Source of the DNA: Bacteroidaceae bacterium
GTDB taxonomy: Bacteria; Bacteroidota; Bacteroidia; Bacteroidales; Bacteroidaceae
NCBI GenBank assembly: GCA_017458585.1
Contig: JAFTAJ010000014.1
Span: 1-64,000 of the forward strand
Length of the DNA stretch: 64,000 nucleotides
Direction of reading: 5' to 3'
The position numbers were made by a program, and so were the translations under genes. The notes under the pieces are model-generated. The model was not told the origin of the DNA and did not search any database. It saw nothing but the letters and a program-made list of their open reading frames with translations. Below are positions 45,067 to 54,386 of this stretch, piece after piece; position 1 is the stretch's first letter, and every line of letters starts with the position of its first letter.

Positions 45067-47970
45067 ATGAAGACAGAGAAACAAATGGCGGCGGCAGCGG
45101 CGGAATTTGCTGCGAGGTGGAAAGACCGCGGTTACGAGAAAGGCGATTCCCAATCTTTCTGGATTGAACTGCTGACGGAAGTCTATGGAGTGGATAACCC
45201 TTCCGAGTTTATCCGCTTTGAAGAACAGGTGAAGGTTGACAAGACGAACTTCATAGACGGGCATATCCTTTCTACCCGTGTGCTGATAGAGCAGAAGTCT
45301 CTGGGTAAGGATTTGCGTAAGGGCATTGTGCAGAGTGATGGCTCAGTGCTCAATCCTTTTCAGCAAGCCAAGCGCTATGTTGCAAACATGCCTTTGTCGC
45401 AGCATCCGCGATGGGTAGTGACCTGCAACTTCTCTGAGTTTCTAGTCTATGATATGGAGCAGCCCAACGGTGAGCCAGAGCAGATATTGCTAGAGAATCT
45501 GGGCAAGGAGTACTATCGCCTCAAGTTTCTTGTGGACGTAAAGAGCGAACATCTCTCAAAGGAAATGGAGGTGTCAATACAAGCAGGCGATATCGTTGGC
45601 AAAATATATGATGCACTACTGAAGCAATACAACGACAATTCGCCCGAAGCCCTACGCTGGCTCAACATTCTCTGTGTGCGCATAGTGTTCTGCCTGTATG
45701 CCGAGGATGCAGGCATATTCGGCCATGACCAATTCCATGACTTCCTCTCTACCTACGAGGCAAAAGACTTGCGCAGGGCGTTGCGTGATTTGTTTGAGGT
45801 TCTCAACACTCCGATGGAGGAGCGCAGCAAGTATTTGCAGGATGACCTCAAGGCATTCCCTTATACCAACGGAGGATTGTTTGAAGAGCATATAGAGATA
45901 CCTCAGTTCACGGAAGAGCTGAAGCAGACGCTACTTCAGAACGCCAGCCTTGACTTTGACTGGAGCGAGATTTCGCCTACCATTTTTGGAGGAGTATTTG
46001 AGAGTACGCTCAATCCCGAGACACGCCGCAGCGGTGGCATGCACTACACCAGTATTGAGAATATCCATAAGGTTATCGACCCGCTCTTCCTCAATGATTT
46101 GCGCCGTGAGCTAGACGAGATTTTGGAGGAGAAAATAGAGAAGCAGCGTCAGAGGAAACTCGACGCATATCAAGACCGTCTGGCATTGCTGAAGTTCCTT
46201 GACCCTGCCTGCGGGTCGGGCAATTTCCTGACGGAGACATATCTCTCGCTGCGTCGTTTGGAGAACGAGGCTATCCGTGAACGTCACCACGGGCAGGTGC
46301 TGATGGGCGAGTTTGTTAATCCCGTCAAGGTGAATATCCAGCAGTTCTACGGAATAGAGATAAACGACTTCGCCGTGAGTGTAGCAACCACTGCCCTCTG
46401 GATTTCGGAGGCTCAAATGCTGGCAGAGACAGAGCGCATAATGCAGAAGGACTTCGACTTCCTGCCCCTAAAGCCTTACCATAACATTCGCGAGGGCAAC
46501 GCGTTGAGAATGGACTGGGATGTGATTGAAGTCATGGAAGATATTCCGACGATACAGGCCAAGAACACTTACGTAGTTTTTGATGAAAGCCCAGCAATGG
46601 TGGGTGAGCCGGTAGTGCAGTTCGGCGATGTTAATCTGATTACGGACGAAATAAAGAAGGGCCCGAAGCCGCCGACGAGAGTCCGCGTAAAGTTTGACTA
46701 TATTATAGGTAACCCGCCGTTTGTGGGGTATGCATACCAGACGAAAGAGCAGAAAGAAGACTTGAAGGCCATAATGAAAGGTTTTGGTAATAATATTGAC
46801 TATGTTGCAGGTTGGTATTACAAAGCATCTGCACTCATTCAGAATACGAATACAAAATGTGCTTTGGTTTCGACTAATTCTATAACCCAAGGTGAACAAG
46901 TTGCGGCTATTTGGAAACCAATGTTTGAGAAATTTGGCATTCACATTGATTTTGCGTATCGCACTTTTCGTTGGGATAATGAAGCTAGCATAAAGGCGCA
47001 CGTACATTGTGTAATTATAGGCTTTAGCGCTTGCAATTGTCAAAACAATAAAGTCCTCTATCTTAATGATAACCAGAGCGTAGCTGCAGACAATATTAAT
47101 GGCTATCTTTTAGATGCTCCTACGGTCTTTATTGAGAAAAATTCAAAACCACTTTGTGATGTCCCACCAATGATTCGAGGGAGTTCACCCATTGATGATG
47201 GAAATCTTCTTTTGACAATAGAAGAGAAAAAGGAATATCTTGAGAAAGAGCCGCAAGGAGGAAAATTCTTAAGACCATTTATGATGGGCAAGGATTTTAT
47301 AGAGAGAAAACCACGTTGGTGTTTTTGGCTTGTAGGAGCAAATCCAGCTGAAATAAAGATGTGTCCTATACTGATGAAACGTATAGAGGCAGTACGATAT
47401 TTTCGTTTGAAAAGTAAAAAGACAACAACAGCCCAAAGCGCAGCAACGCCAACCCTCTTTGGCGAAATGCGTCCATGTGATAGCGATTATGTGGCAATAC
47501 CGAAAGTGTCTTCGGAAAACAGACGTTATATCCCTATCGATTATCTAAAGGCTAACATCATTGCAGGAGATAAATTGTTCCAAATGCCCTATGCTACACT
47601 CTATCACTTTGGAGTTATCACCTCTAATGTTCACATGGCGTGGATGCGTGCCACATGCGGTCGCTTGGAAATGCGTTACAGCTATTCCAACACTATTGTT
47701 TACAACAACTTCCCGTGGCCGACTCCTACCGAGGAGCAAAAAGCAAAGATTGAGCAGACGGCACAAGCCATCCTTGATGCTCGCGCCCTCTATCCTGACT
47801 CTTCGTTGGCTGACCTGTATGACGAACTGACGATGCCCGCAGAACTGCGCAAGGCTCACCAAGAAAATGACCGCGCCGTGATGCGAGCCTACGGCTTTGA
47901 TATCAAGACTATGACGGAGAGCCAGTGCGTAGCAGAACTGTTCAAGTTGTATCAGGAACTGACGAAATAA
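45067..47970 (+). CDS. Single-chain type IIL (MmeI-like) restriction-modification enzyme
   Basis: 967 residues. N-terminal nuclease: D64 and the pair E75-x-K77 in FIDGHILSTRVLIEQKS, the D-x10-ExK form of the MmeI family, intact. N6-adenine methyltransferase: motif I DPACGSGNF from D379 and motif IV NPPF (549-552). A target-recognition domain (about 600-830) and a C-terminal helical part follow. One protein cuts and methylates at a fixed distance from its site. The stretch 46770-47560 is clearly more A+T-rich than the rest of the gene, covering the recognition domain, which suggests that this domain was exchanged. No separate specificity or restriction subunit is present. Confidence 0.85.
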   Translation: MKTEKQMAAAAAEFAARWKDRGYEKGDSQSFWIELLTEVYGVDNPSEFIRFEEQVKVDKTNFIDGHILSTRVLIEQKSLGKDLRKGIVQSDGSVLNPFQQAKRYVANMPLSQHPRWVVTCNFSEFLVYDMEQPNGEPEQILLENLGKEYYRLKFLVDVKSEHLSKEMEVSIQAGDIVGKIYDALLKQYNDNSPEALRWLNILCVRIVFCLYAEDAGIFGHDQFHDFLSTYEAKDLRRALRDLFEVLNTPMEERSKYLQDDLKAFPYTNGGLFEEHIEIPQFTEELKQTLLQNASLDFDWSEISPTIFGGVFESTLNPETRRSGGMHYTSIENIHKVIDPLFLNDLRRELDEILEEKIEKQRQRKLDAYQDRLALLKFLDPACGSGNFLTETYLSLRRLENEAIRERHHGQVLMGEFVNPVKVNIQQFYGIEINDFAVSVATTALWISEAQMLAETERIMQKDFDFLPLKPYHNIREGNALRMDWDVIEVMEDIPTIQAKNTYVVFDESPAMVGEPVVQFGDVNLITDEIKKGPKPPTRVRVKFDYIIGNPPFVGYAYQTKEQKEDLKAIMKGFGNNIDYVAGWYYKASALIQNTNTKCALVSTNSITQGEQVAAIWKPMFEKFGIHIDFAYRTFRWDNEASIKAHVHCVIIGFSACNCQNNKVLYLNDNQSVAADNINGYLLDAPTVFIEKNSKPLCDVPPMIRGSSPIDDGNLLLTIEEKKEYLEKEPQGGKFLRPFMMGKDFIERKPRWCFWLVGANPAEIKMCPILMKRIEAVRYFRLKSKKTTTAQSAATPTLFGEMRPCDSDYVAIPKVSSENRRYIPIDYLKANIIAGDKLFQMPYATLYHFGVITSNVHMAWMRATCGRLEMRYSYSNTIVYNNFPWPTPTEEQKAKIEQTAQAILDARALYPDSSLADLYDELTMPAELRKAHQENDRAVMRAYGFDIKTMTESQCVAELFKLYQELTK

Positions 47971-48025
47971 CAGAAGGCCAAATTTATGGCGACAACGCTA
48001 CGTCAATTGACGAATATAAAGAGAT

Positions 48026-48130
48026 TTAATCGTCGTCATAATCATACGTGTCATATTCTGGATAGTTCTCTTCCATAGGGTATCCGAACATGTCTAGATT
48101 CTCGCCGCAGCTGGCGTGAAGAGCACGGGA
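48026..48130 (-). pseudogene. C-terminal remnant of an unidentified gene
   Basis: On the minus strand a frame ends ALHASCGENLDMFGYPMEEN, then an acidic YPEYDTYDYDDD tail and TAA (48028-48026). Acidic, Tyr-rich tails of this kind close real proteins, but upstream the frame has no start and breaks into ATGGGAATAATGGG-like repeat. Probably the 3' end of a gene lost when the island was rearranged. Weak evidence. Confidence 0.3.
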
Positions 48131-48246
48131 TGGGATACCTTAATGGGAGCTATGGGAGAAATGGGAATAATGGGAATAAATGATTTACCCTTCTTGGAAT
48201 AAGTAACACGCTACAAGTAATACATATATTCTCTTGCTTTTGCTTG

Positions 48247-48273
48247 CCCGTGCGTTGTCGCGCGGGTATTTTT
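48247..48273 (+). terminator. Intrinsic terminator in the gap before serC
   Basis: Stem CCCGTGCG / CGCGCGGG (one G-T pair), loop TTGT, followed by TATTTTTATAT on the plus strand. About 275 bases after the restriction-modification gene. Confidence 0.65.
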
Positions 48274-48361
48274 ATATGGTAAAGGCAGGGTTTTCAAAAA
48301 AAATATTTGAAAAAGTGCAAAAATGTTGGCTAAGCATGAGGGGGAAATGAAAACTTTTTCG

Positions 48362-48369
48362 TAACTTTG
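48362..48369 (+). promoter_or_regulatory. -7 box of serC
   Basis: TAACTTTG, 75 bases before the serC start; no strong -33 element at the usual distance. Confidence 0.4.
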
Positions 48370-48444
48370 CGCGGAAGTTTGGGTTATTGTGCCCAAATGA
48401 CAAGAAACTGTTTGATAACAATATAATTTTTAAAACATAAACAC

Positions 48445-49512
48445 ATGAAAAAGTACAATTTTAATGCGGGGCCCTCTATCCTGCCCCGCGAAGTGATTGA
48501 GGCAACTGCTGCTGCCTGTTTGGATTTTAACGGTATCGGTCTCTCGCTGATGGAGATCAGCCACCGCTCAAAGGATTTCCAGCCTGTGATGGATGAGGCT
48601 GAGGCTATTATGAAGGAGCTGCTCGATATCCCCGAGGGCTACAAGGTGCTGTTCCTCGGTGGCGGTGCAAGCCTCGAGTTCTGCATGATTCCTTACAACT
48701 TCCTTGAGAAGAAAGCTGCTTACCTCAACACCGGTGTGTGGAGCAAGAAGGCTATCAAGGAGGCTAAGCTCTTTGGCGAAGTAGTGGAGGTGGCTTCCTC
48801 TGCCGACAAGAACTTCACCTACATCCCCAAGGGCTGGACGATTCCTACCGACTGTGATTATTTCCACATCACTACCAACAACACCATCTACGGTACTGAG
48901 ATCCGCGAGGACTTCGACTCTCCCATCCCGATGATTGCCGATATGAGTTCCGATATCCTGAGCCGCCCCATTGACGTGAGCAAGTATGTCTGCATATATG
49001 GTGGTGCGCAGAAGAATATCTCTATGGCCGGTGTTACCTTCGTAATTATCAAGGAGGACGCTCTGGGCAAGGTTAGCCGTCAGATTCCTACCATGCTCGA
49101 TTATCGCACTCATATCGAGAAGGGCTCTATGTTTAACACCCCGCCAGTAGTGCCCGTGTACAGTGCACTGCAGACCATGAAGTGGGTTAAGGCCCAGGGC
49201 GGTGTGAAGGAGATGGAGCGCCGCGCTCTGCAGAGAGCTAAGATCGTTTATGATGAGATTGACCGCAATAAGCTGTTCGTAGGCACCGTGGAGCCTGACG
49301 CTCGTTCGGTGATGAACCTCTGCTTCGTAATGAAGGATGAGTATAAGGAGTTGGAGGCTGACTTTATGGCCTTCGCTACCGAGAAGGGTATGGTTGGCGT
49401 GAAGGGTCACCGCTCTGTGGGCGGTTTCCGCGCCAGCTGCTACAACGCCATGAGCATCGAAGGCTGCGAGGCTCTCGTTGCATGCATGAAGGAGTTTGAG
49501 AAACTGCACTAG
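48445..49512 (+). CDS. serC: Phosphoserine aminotransferase
   Basis: 355 residues. Begins [14 protein letters not shown], the usual opening; PLP lysine K190 in [12 protein letters not shown], and a C-terminal [19 protein letters not shown]. Converts 3-phosphohydroxypyruvate to phosphoserine. Followed by a four-helix-bundle gene and serA, so the serine pathway is grouped here. Its last 15 codons form one arm of a long hairpin that continues past the stop. Confidence 0.95.
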   Translation: MKKYNFNAGPSILPREVIEATAAACLDFNGIGLSLMEISHRSKDFQPVMDEAEAIMKELLDIPEGYKVLFLGGGASLEFCMIPYNFLEKKAAYLNTGVWSKKAIKEAKLFGEVVEVASSADKNFTYIPKGWTIPTDCDYFHITTNNTIYGTEIREDFDSPIPMIADMSSDILSRPIDVSKYVCIYGGAQKNISMAGVTFVIIKEDALGKVSRQIPTMLDYRTHIEKGSMFNTPPVVPVYSALQTMKWVKAQGGVKEMERRALQRAKIVYDEIDRNKLFVGTVEPDARSVMNLCFVMKDEYKELEADFMAFATEKGMVGVKGHRSVGGFRASCYNAMSIEGCEALVACMKEFEKLH

Positions 49513-49527
49513 GCAGTTTCCAAACTC
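49492..49527 (+). terminator. Hairpin overlapping the serC stop codon
   Basis: GAGTTTGAGAAACTGC (coding) pairs with GCAGTTTCCAAACTC just past the TAG, one bulge, loop of 5. No T-run follows, so it may be an mRNA-end stabiliser or weak terminator rather than a strong one. Confidence 0.5.
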
Positions 49528-49602
49528 AGAGAACAGTTAACAGCGAACAGAGAACAGTTAATGTAGAGAATAGTTAATAGAGAACAGCTAACAGATATAG
49601 AT

Positions 49603-49950
49603 ATGAGCGTCTTGCAGGAGAAAAGTGAGAACTTCGCCGTTCGTGTTGTCAACTTATATAAATTTCTTGTAAAGAAGCAGGAATTTGAAATAAGCAAGCA
49701 ACTTAAACGCTCCGGCACCAGTGTAGGCGCAAATATCACGGAAGCACTGTTTGGTAGCAGCAAGAAAGACTATCTCGCCAAGATGTATATCGCATTTAAG
49801 GAATGTAATGAGACTATGTACTGGCTGAGAGTTCTTCACAGGACAGATTATCTTAATGACTCTGAGTACAATTCCATATATGGCGATTGTAGGGAACTGG
49901 TTAAGATGCTTGCTTCCACGATTAAAACGACCAAAGAAAACCTTAATTAG
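49603..49950 (+). CDS. Four-helix-bundle protein (23S rRNA intervening-sequence family)
   Basis: 115 residues, all helical. FAVRVVNLYKFLVKKQEF, QLKRSGTSVGANITEALFGSS and FIAFKECNETMYWL-like positions match the small proteins first found in 23S rRNA intervening sequences; function is not known. Here it sits between serC and serA, not in rRNA. The leader (49528-49600) is a GAGAACAGTTAACAG-type repeat, so it may have been inserted as a repeat-flanked cassette into a serC-serA operon. Confidence 0.85.
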   Translation: MSVLQEKSENFAVRVVNLYKFLVKKQEFEISKQLKRSGTSVGANITEALFGSSKKDYLAKMYIAFKECNETMYWLRVLHRTDYLNDSEYNSIYGDCRELVKMLASTIKTTKENLN

Positions 49951-49993
49951 TTTTTCTCTTTTCTCTTTTAGTTTTTATCTAATTTTTTGAAGT

Positions 49994-50917
49994 ATGAAAA
50001 AAGTTTTAGTTGCAACAGAGAAGCCTTTCGCGCCGGTGGCGGTGAAAGGAATTAAGGATGTGGTGGAGGCTGCCGGCTACGAGCTGGCTCTCCTGGAGAA
50101 ATATACCGAGAAGAAGGAACTGCTCGACGCAGTGGCCGATGCTGACGCACTGATTATCCGCAGTGACAAGGTTGATGCCGAAGTGCTCGACGCTGCCAAG
50201 CAGCTGAAGATTGTGGTACGCGCTGGTGCAGGCTATGACAATATAGACCTGGATGCCGCTACCGCCCACAATGTGGTGGCCATGAACACCCCGGGCCAGA
50301 ACGCCAATGCTGTGGCTGAGCTGGTGATGGGTATGCTGGTGTACGCCGTGCGTAACTTCTACAACGGCAAGGCCGGTACCGAGCTTCTGGGCAAGAAGCT
50401 GGGCATCCTCGCCTTCGGCAACGTGGGCCGCAATGTGGCTCGTATAGCCAAGGGATTCGGCATGGAGATATTGGCGTTCGATGCCTACTGCCCTGCAGAG
50501 GTTATCGAGGCAGCCGGAGTGAAGGCTGTGGGCAGCACTGCCGAGCTGTTTGAGCAGAGCGACATCGTGAGCCTGCACATCCCTGCCACCCCCGAGACGA
50601 AGGGAAGCATCAATGCTGAGCTGGTGGGCAAGCTGCCGAAGGGCGGCATCCTCATCAACACCGCCCGTAAGGAGGTGATTGACGAGGCTTCACTGCTCAA
50701 GCTGATGGAGGAGCGTACCGACCTGAAGTATATCGCCGACATCAAGCCCGATGCTGACGCTGAGTTTGCAGAGAAGTTTGCCGACCGCTATTTCGCCACT
50801 CCCAAGAAGATGGGTGCCCAGACTGCTGAGGCTAATGTTAACGCCGGCCTGGCTGCAGCCCGTCAGATTGTAGGCTTCTTCAAAGAAGGTATTACGAAGT
50901 TCCAAGTAAACAAGTAA
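49994..50917 (+). CDS. serA: D-3-phosphoglycerate dehydrogenase, short form with Lys in place of the catalytic His
   Basis: 307 residues, no ACT regulatory domain, so not feedback-controlled like the long enzymes. NAD-binding LAFGNVGRNVARIAKGFGM and ILINTARKEVID with the catalytic Arg are normal. Where most family members have TPHxGA (catalytic His) it reads TPKKMGAQTAEA (K271-K272). As far as I recall, a Lys variant is known in a subgroup shared by Bacteroidetes and Entamoeba. First step of serine synthesis; DUF1015 follows 3 bases later. Confidence 0.9.
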   Translation: MKKVLVATEKPFAPVAVKGIKDVVEAAGYELALLEKYTEKKELLDAVADADALIIRSDKVDAEVLDAAKQLKIVVRAGAGYDNIDLDAATAHNVVAMNTPGQNANAVAELVMGMLVYAVRNFYNGKAGTELLGKKLGILAFGNVGRNVARIAKGFGMEILAFDAYCPAEVIEAAGVKAVGSTAELFEQSDIVSLHIPATPETKGSINAELVGKLPKGGILINTARKEVIDEASLLKLMEERTDLKYIADIKPDADAEFAEKFADRYFATPKKMGAQTAEANVNAGLAAARQIVGFFKEGITKFQVNK

Positions 50918-50920
50918 GAC

Positions 50921-52168
50921 ATGGCTATAATCAAACCGTTTCGCGGCATACGTCCGCCCAAGGAGTTTGTAGAGGAAGTGGAGAGCCGTCCCTATGATGT
51001 GCTGGACTCTGAGGAGGCTCGCGCTGAGGCTGGTGACAACGAGAAGTCGCTCTACCATATCATCAAGCCGGAGATAAACTTCCCCGTAGGCACATCGGAG
51101 TACGACCCCAAGGTGTATGAGAGTGCTGCGGAGCATTTCAAGATGTTCCAGGAGAAGGGCTGGCTACGTCAGGACGCAGAGGAGAACTACTACCTCTATG
51201 CCCAGACCATGGGCAGCAAGACGCAGTATGGTCTGGTGGTGTGCGCCTATGTGGCCGACTATCTCAATGGTGTCATCAAGAAGCACGAGCTTACGCGCAA
51301 GGATAAGGAAGAAGACCGCATGAAGCATGTGCGCGTGAACAACGCCAACATGGAGCCGGTGTTTTTCGCCTATCCCGACAACAAGGTGCTGCTCGACATC
51401 ATCGACAAATATGCCAAGACGACGCCCGAGTATGACTTCATCGCCCCGATAGACGGTTTCGGCCACAAGCTGTGGGTTATCTCCGACAAGGCAGACATCA
51501 AGGCTATCACCGAGGAGTTTGCCCGCATACCGAGCCTCTACATCGCCGACGGTCACCACCGCTCGGCTGCCGCTGCCCTGGTGGGAGCGGAGAAGGCCAG
51601 CCAAGACCCCAACACTACGGGCAAGGAGGAGTATAACTACTTCATGGCAGTGTGCTTCCCCGCCAGCCAGTTGACCATACTCGACTACAACCGCGTGGTG
51701 AAGGACCTCAATGGCAAGACAACCGACGAGTTTCTGGCTGCTCTGGCTGAGGACTTCACGGTGGAGGACAAGGGCACGGATATCTACAAGCCCCAGCAGC
51801 TGCATGAGTTCTCGCTCTATCTGGAGGGCCGCTGGTACAGCCTGAAGGCCAAGGCCGGCACCTACAACGATGCCGATCCTATCGGTGTGCTCGACGTGGA
51901 CATCTCTTCGCGCCTCATCCTTGACAAGCAGCTTGGCATCAAGGACCTGCGCACCAGCAATCGCATCGACTTTGTGGGTGGTCTGCGCGGTCTGGCAGAG
52001 CTGAAGCGTCGTGTGGACAGTGGCGAGATGAAGATAGCGCTGGCTCTCTATCCGGTGACCATGCAGCAGATCATGGACATTGCCGACAGCGGCAAGATTA
52101 TGCCGCCCAAGGCCACGTGGTTTGAGCCGAAGCTACGCAGCGGATTGGTAATCCACAGTCTGGAATAA
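50921..52168 (+). CDS. DUF1015 family protein
   Basis: 415 residues. Opens AIIKPFRGIRPPKEFVEEV and contains YIADGHHRSAAAA and a central FMAVCFPASQLTILDYNRVV, all family hallmarks. It has kinase-like annotations in some databases but no proven reaction. In Bacteroidetes it is regularly next to serA, here with a 3-base gap, so it probably functions with serine metabolism. A GAAATTAGAAA / TTTCTAATTTC hairpin (52175-52206) follows. Confidence 0.85.
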   Translation: MAIIKPFRGIRPPKEFVEEVESRPYDVLDSEEARAEAGDNEKSLYHIIKPEINFPVGTSEYDPKVYESAAEHFKMFQEKGWLRQDAEENYYLYAQTMGSKTQYGLVVCAYVADYLNGVIKKHELTRKDKEEDRMKHVRVNNANMEPVFFAYPDNKVLLDIIDKYAKTTPEYDFIAPIDGFGHKLWVISDKADIKAITEEFARIPSLYIADGHHRSAAAALVGAEKASQDPNTTGKEEYNYFMAVCFPASQLTILDYNRVVKDLNGKTTDEFLAALAEDFTVEDKGTDIYKPQQLHEFSLYLEGRWYSLKAKAGTYNDADPIGVLDVDISSRLILDKQLGIKDLRTSNRIDFVGGLRGLAELKRRVDSGEMKIALALYPVTMQQIMDIADSGKIMPPKATWFEPKLRSGLVIHSLE

Positions 52169-52174
52169 AAGAAA

Positions 52175-52206
52175 GAAATTAGAAATGCCTCGGCGTTTCT
52201 AATTTC
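52175..52206 (+). terminator. Hairpin between DUF1015 and the oxidoreductase gene
   Basis: 11-bp perfect stem GAAATTAGAAA / TTTCTAATTTC with a 10-base loop. It is built from the TTTCTAA intergenic repeat in both orientations. Followed by TAATT, then AAAAAGG. Confidence 0.45.
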
Positions 52207-52225
52207 TAATTAAAAAGGTTTGCTG

Positions 52226-53215
52226 ATGCAGAAGATAGATGTTGTGCGTTGGGGCTTTATCGGTTGCGGCGAAGTGACCGAGAGGAAGAGCGGACCGGCC
52301 TTCAAACTTGTGGAGGGCTCGGAGGTGGTGGCTGTGATGAGCCGCACCCTCGAGAAGGTGCGCTCGTATGCCGAGCGGCACGGAGTGGAGAAATACTACA
52401 CCGACGCGTCGGAGCTAATCAATGACCCGAGGGTCAACGCTGTGTATATCGCCACACCGCCCTCCACCCACGCAACCTACGCCATCATGGCCCTCAAGGC
52501 CGGCAAGCCTACATACGTGGAGAAGCCTCTCTGCTCCAATTATCAGGACTGCAACCGCATCAACCGTATCTCACATCAGATGGGAGTGCCTTGCTTTGCG
52601 GCCTACTACCGTCGCGAGTTGCCTTACTTCCAGAAGGTGAAGCAGCTGATAGAGGAGGGCGCCGTGGGCGAGGTAATCAATGTGCAGATACGATTCTCAG
52701 TGCCACCGCGTGACCTCGACTACAACAGTCACGACTTGCCCTGGCGCGTGATACCCGACATTGCCGGTGGTGGCTATTTCTACGACCTGGCGCCCCATCA
52801 GATAGACCTCTTGCAGTGTATCTTCGGCCCTATCACTGAGGCCAAGGGCTATTGCTCCAACCGTGGTGGGCTGTATAAGTCGGAGGACACGGTGAGCGCA
52901 TGCTTTAAGTTTGCCATCGGGCTGCCGGGCTCGGGGTCGTGGTGCTTCGTGGGCCATGACTCGGCCAAGGAGGACCGCATAGAGATTATCGGCAACAGGG
53001 GCAGTCTGCATTTCTCTGTGTTCAACTACGACCCGATAACCCTGTTTAATGAAGACGGCACCCAGACATTCGTGGTGGATAATCCGCCATACGTTCAGTT
53101 GCCGCTTATCAAGCAGGTGGTGGAGCACCTGCAGCAGAAGGCTATATGCACTTGCGACTCGGTAAGCGCCACATCGGTCAACTGGGTGATGGACCGCATA
53201 CTCGGTAAGTTCTGA
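52226..53215 (+). CDS. Gfo/Idh/MocA-family oxidoreductase
   Basis: 329 residues from ATG 52226 (a TTG two codons upstream is less likely). Rossmann VRWGFIGCGEVTERKSG, the EKP motif in YVEKPLCSNY, and PDIAGGGYFYDLAPHQIDL with the catalytic-type His. No signal peptide, so cytoplasmic. Substrate not predictable; sugars or their derivatives are typical. A separate gene from the operon at 55.9 kb. Confidence 0.85.
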   Translation: MQKIDVVRWGFIGCGEVTERKSGPAFKLVEGSEVVAVMSRTLEKVRSYAERHGVEKYYTDASELINDPRVNAVYIATPPSTHATYAIMALKAGKPTYVEKPLCSNYQDCNRINRISHQMGVPCFAAYYRRELPYFQKVKQLIEEGAVGEVINVQIRFSVPPRDLDYNSHDLPWRVIPDIAGGGYFYDLAPHQIDLLQCIFGPITEAKGYCSNRGGLYKSEDTVSACFKFAIGLPGSGSWCFVGHDSAKEDRIEIIGNRGSLHFSVFNYDPITLFNEDGTQTFVVDNPPYVQLPLIKQVVEHLQQKAICTCDSVSATSVNWVMDRILGKF

Positions 53216-53229
53216 TTAGTATATCGGCT

Positions 53230-54351
53230 ATGCGCAGGCATCTGTATATAACGTTATTGCTTTTATTGGCAGGCATCGGTGCAGGCGCCTATGACGGCTA
53301 TGACAGTACGGAGGTTGTCACAGAGGTAACGGACACGGTTGCTGTCGATACAGTGCTGCAGAAGGATGCGCCCAAGAAGCGCTTCTTTCTGCGTCGGCTA
53401 CTGGACAAAGCGCTGGATGTTGACACCAATTATATTGAGCAGCCCAAGTATAATATCACGCTGATGACCGAAGCGGACTGGCGTTTCAAGTATATATGGT
53501 TGCGTGGCTCAGATGATGAGGGACATCACCAGACGTTGTACTTCCATCCCCATTCGCAGGTGACCATTGGTCCGTATGTGGGCTATAGCTTGTTGTTTCT
53601 CGGATGGACGGTGGATATCGGCTCGCGACTGACGACCAACAACTCCAACATCTATCTATCGCTCTACGCTCCGATGTTTGGCATCGATTATTATTACGAG
53701 AACGATATAAATGGTTATAGTATCTCGCGCTTGTCGGGCTTCAGCGACGATGTAAGGCAGCGTAGTGTGGGACTGGAGTTTCCCGGGCTGTCAACAAATA
53801 TGAAATATGTACACGTATATTATATATTCAATCACCGCCGTTTCTCCTATCGTGCGGCATACAGTCAGACGACTGTGCAGCGTCGCAGCAGAGGAGCCTT
53901 TATTCTCGGATATACCTATTCACGCCAGCAGACAAACTTTGACTACAACCTCCTGCCAGCGCCTTTCTATGACGACAATGGAGAACTGATAATAAACGAA
54001 GCCCTCAAGGTGAAGCGCGCGCGCTATACCAACCATTCCATATCACTCGGCTACACATATAACTGGGTGTTTGCCCGCAACTGGCTCTTTAATGTGTCCA
54101 CCTCGCCCGCCATAGGCTACAACTTTACCAAGGGAGAGAAGATGACGAGTGACAAGTTGTATAAGCTGCGAAACCTAAACTTTGACTTCATCGGTAAGTT
54201 GGCGGTGGTATGGAACAACAACTTCATGTTTGCGGGCGGCTCCTTTACGGCGCACACCTATGCCTATAAGAAATCTACATTCTCGTGCCAGAACGCCTTG
54301 CTCTCAGCGCAGCTATATATGGGCATCAATCTATGGAGGAAGAAGCGTTGA
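53230..54351 (+). CDS. DUF4421 family outer-membrane-like protein
   Basis: 373 residues. Signal peptide RRHLYITLLLLLAGIGAGA, then a long beta-rich domain with alternating aromatic residues (WRFKYIWLRG, HSQVTIGPYVGYSLLFLGWTVDIGS) ending in a short aromatic-then-charged LYMGINLWRKKR, typical of an outer-membrane barrel strand. DUF4421 is a Bacteroidetes family of unknown function. Starts 14 bases after the oxidoreductase. Confidence 0.75.
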   Translation: MRRHLYITLLLLLAGIGAGAYDGYDSTEVVTEVTDTVAVDTVLQKDAPKKRFFLRRLLDKALDVDTNYIEQPKYNITLMTEADWRFKYIWLRGSDDEGHHQTLYFHPHSQVTIGPYVGYSLLFLGWTVDIGSRLTTNNSNIYLSLYAPMFGIDYYYENDINGYSISRLSGFSDDVRQRSVGLEFPGLSTNMKYVHVYYIFNHRRFSYRAAYSQTTVQRRSRGAFILGYTYSRQQTNFDYNLLPAPFYDDNGELIINEALKVKRARYTNHSISLGYTYNWVFARNWLFNVSTSPAIGYNFTKGEKMTSDKLYKLRNLNFDFIGKLAVVWNNNFMFAGGSFTAHTYAYKKSTFSCQNALLSAQLYMGINLWRKKR

Positions 54352-54386
54352 AGTTAGGAGTTAGGAATTAACTAAACTATATAAAT

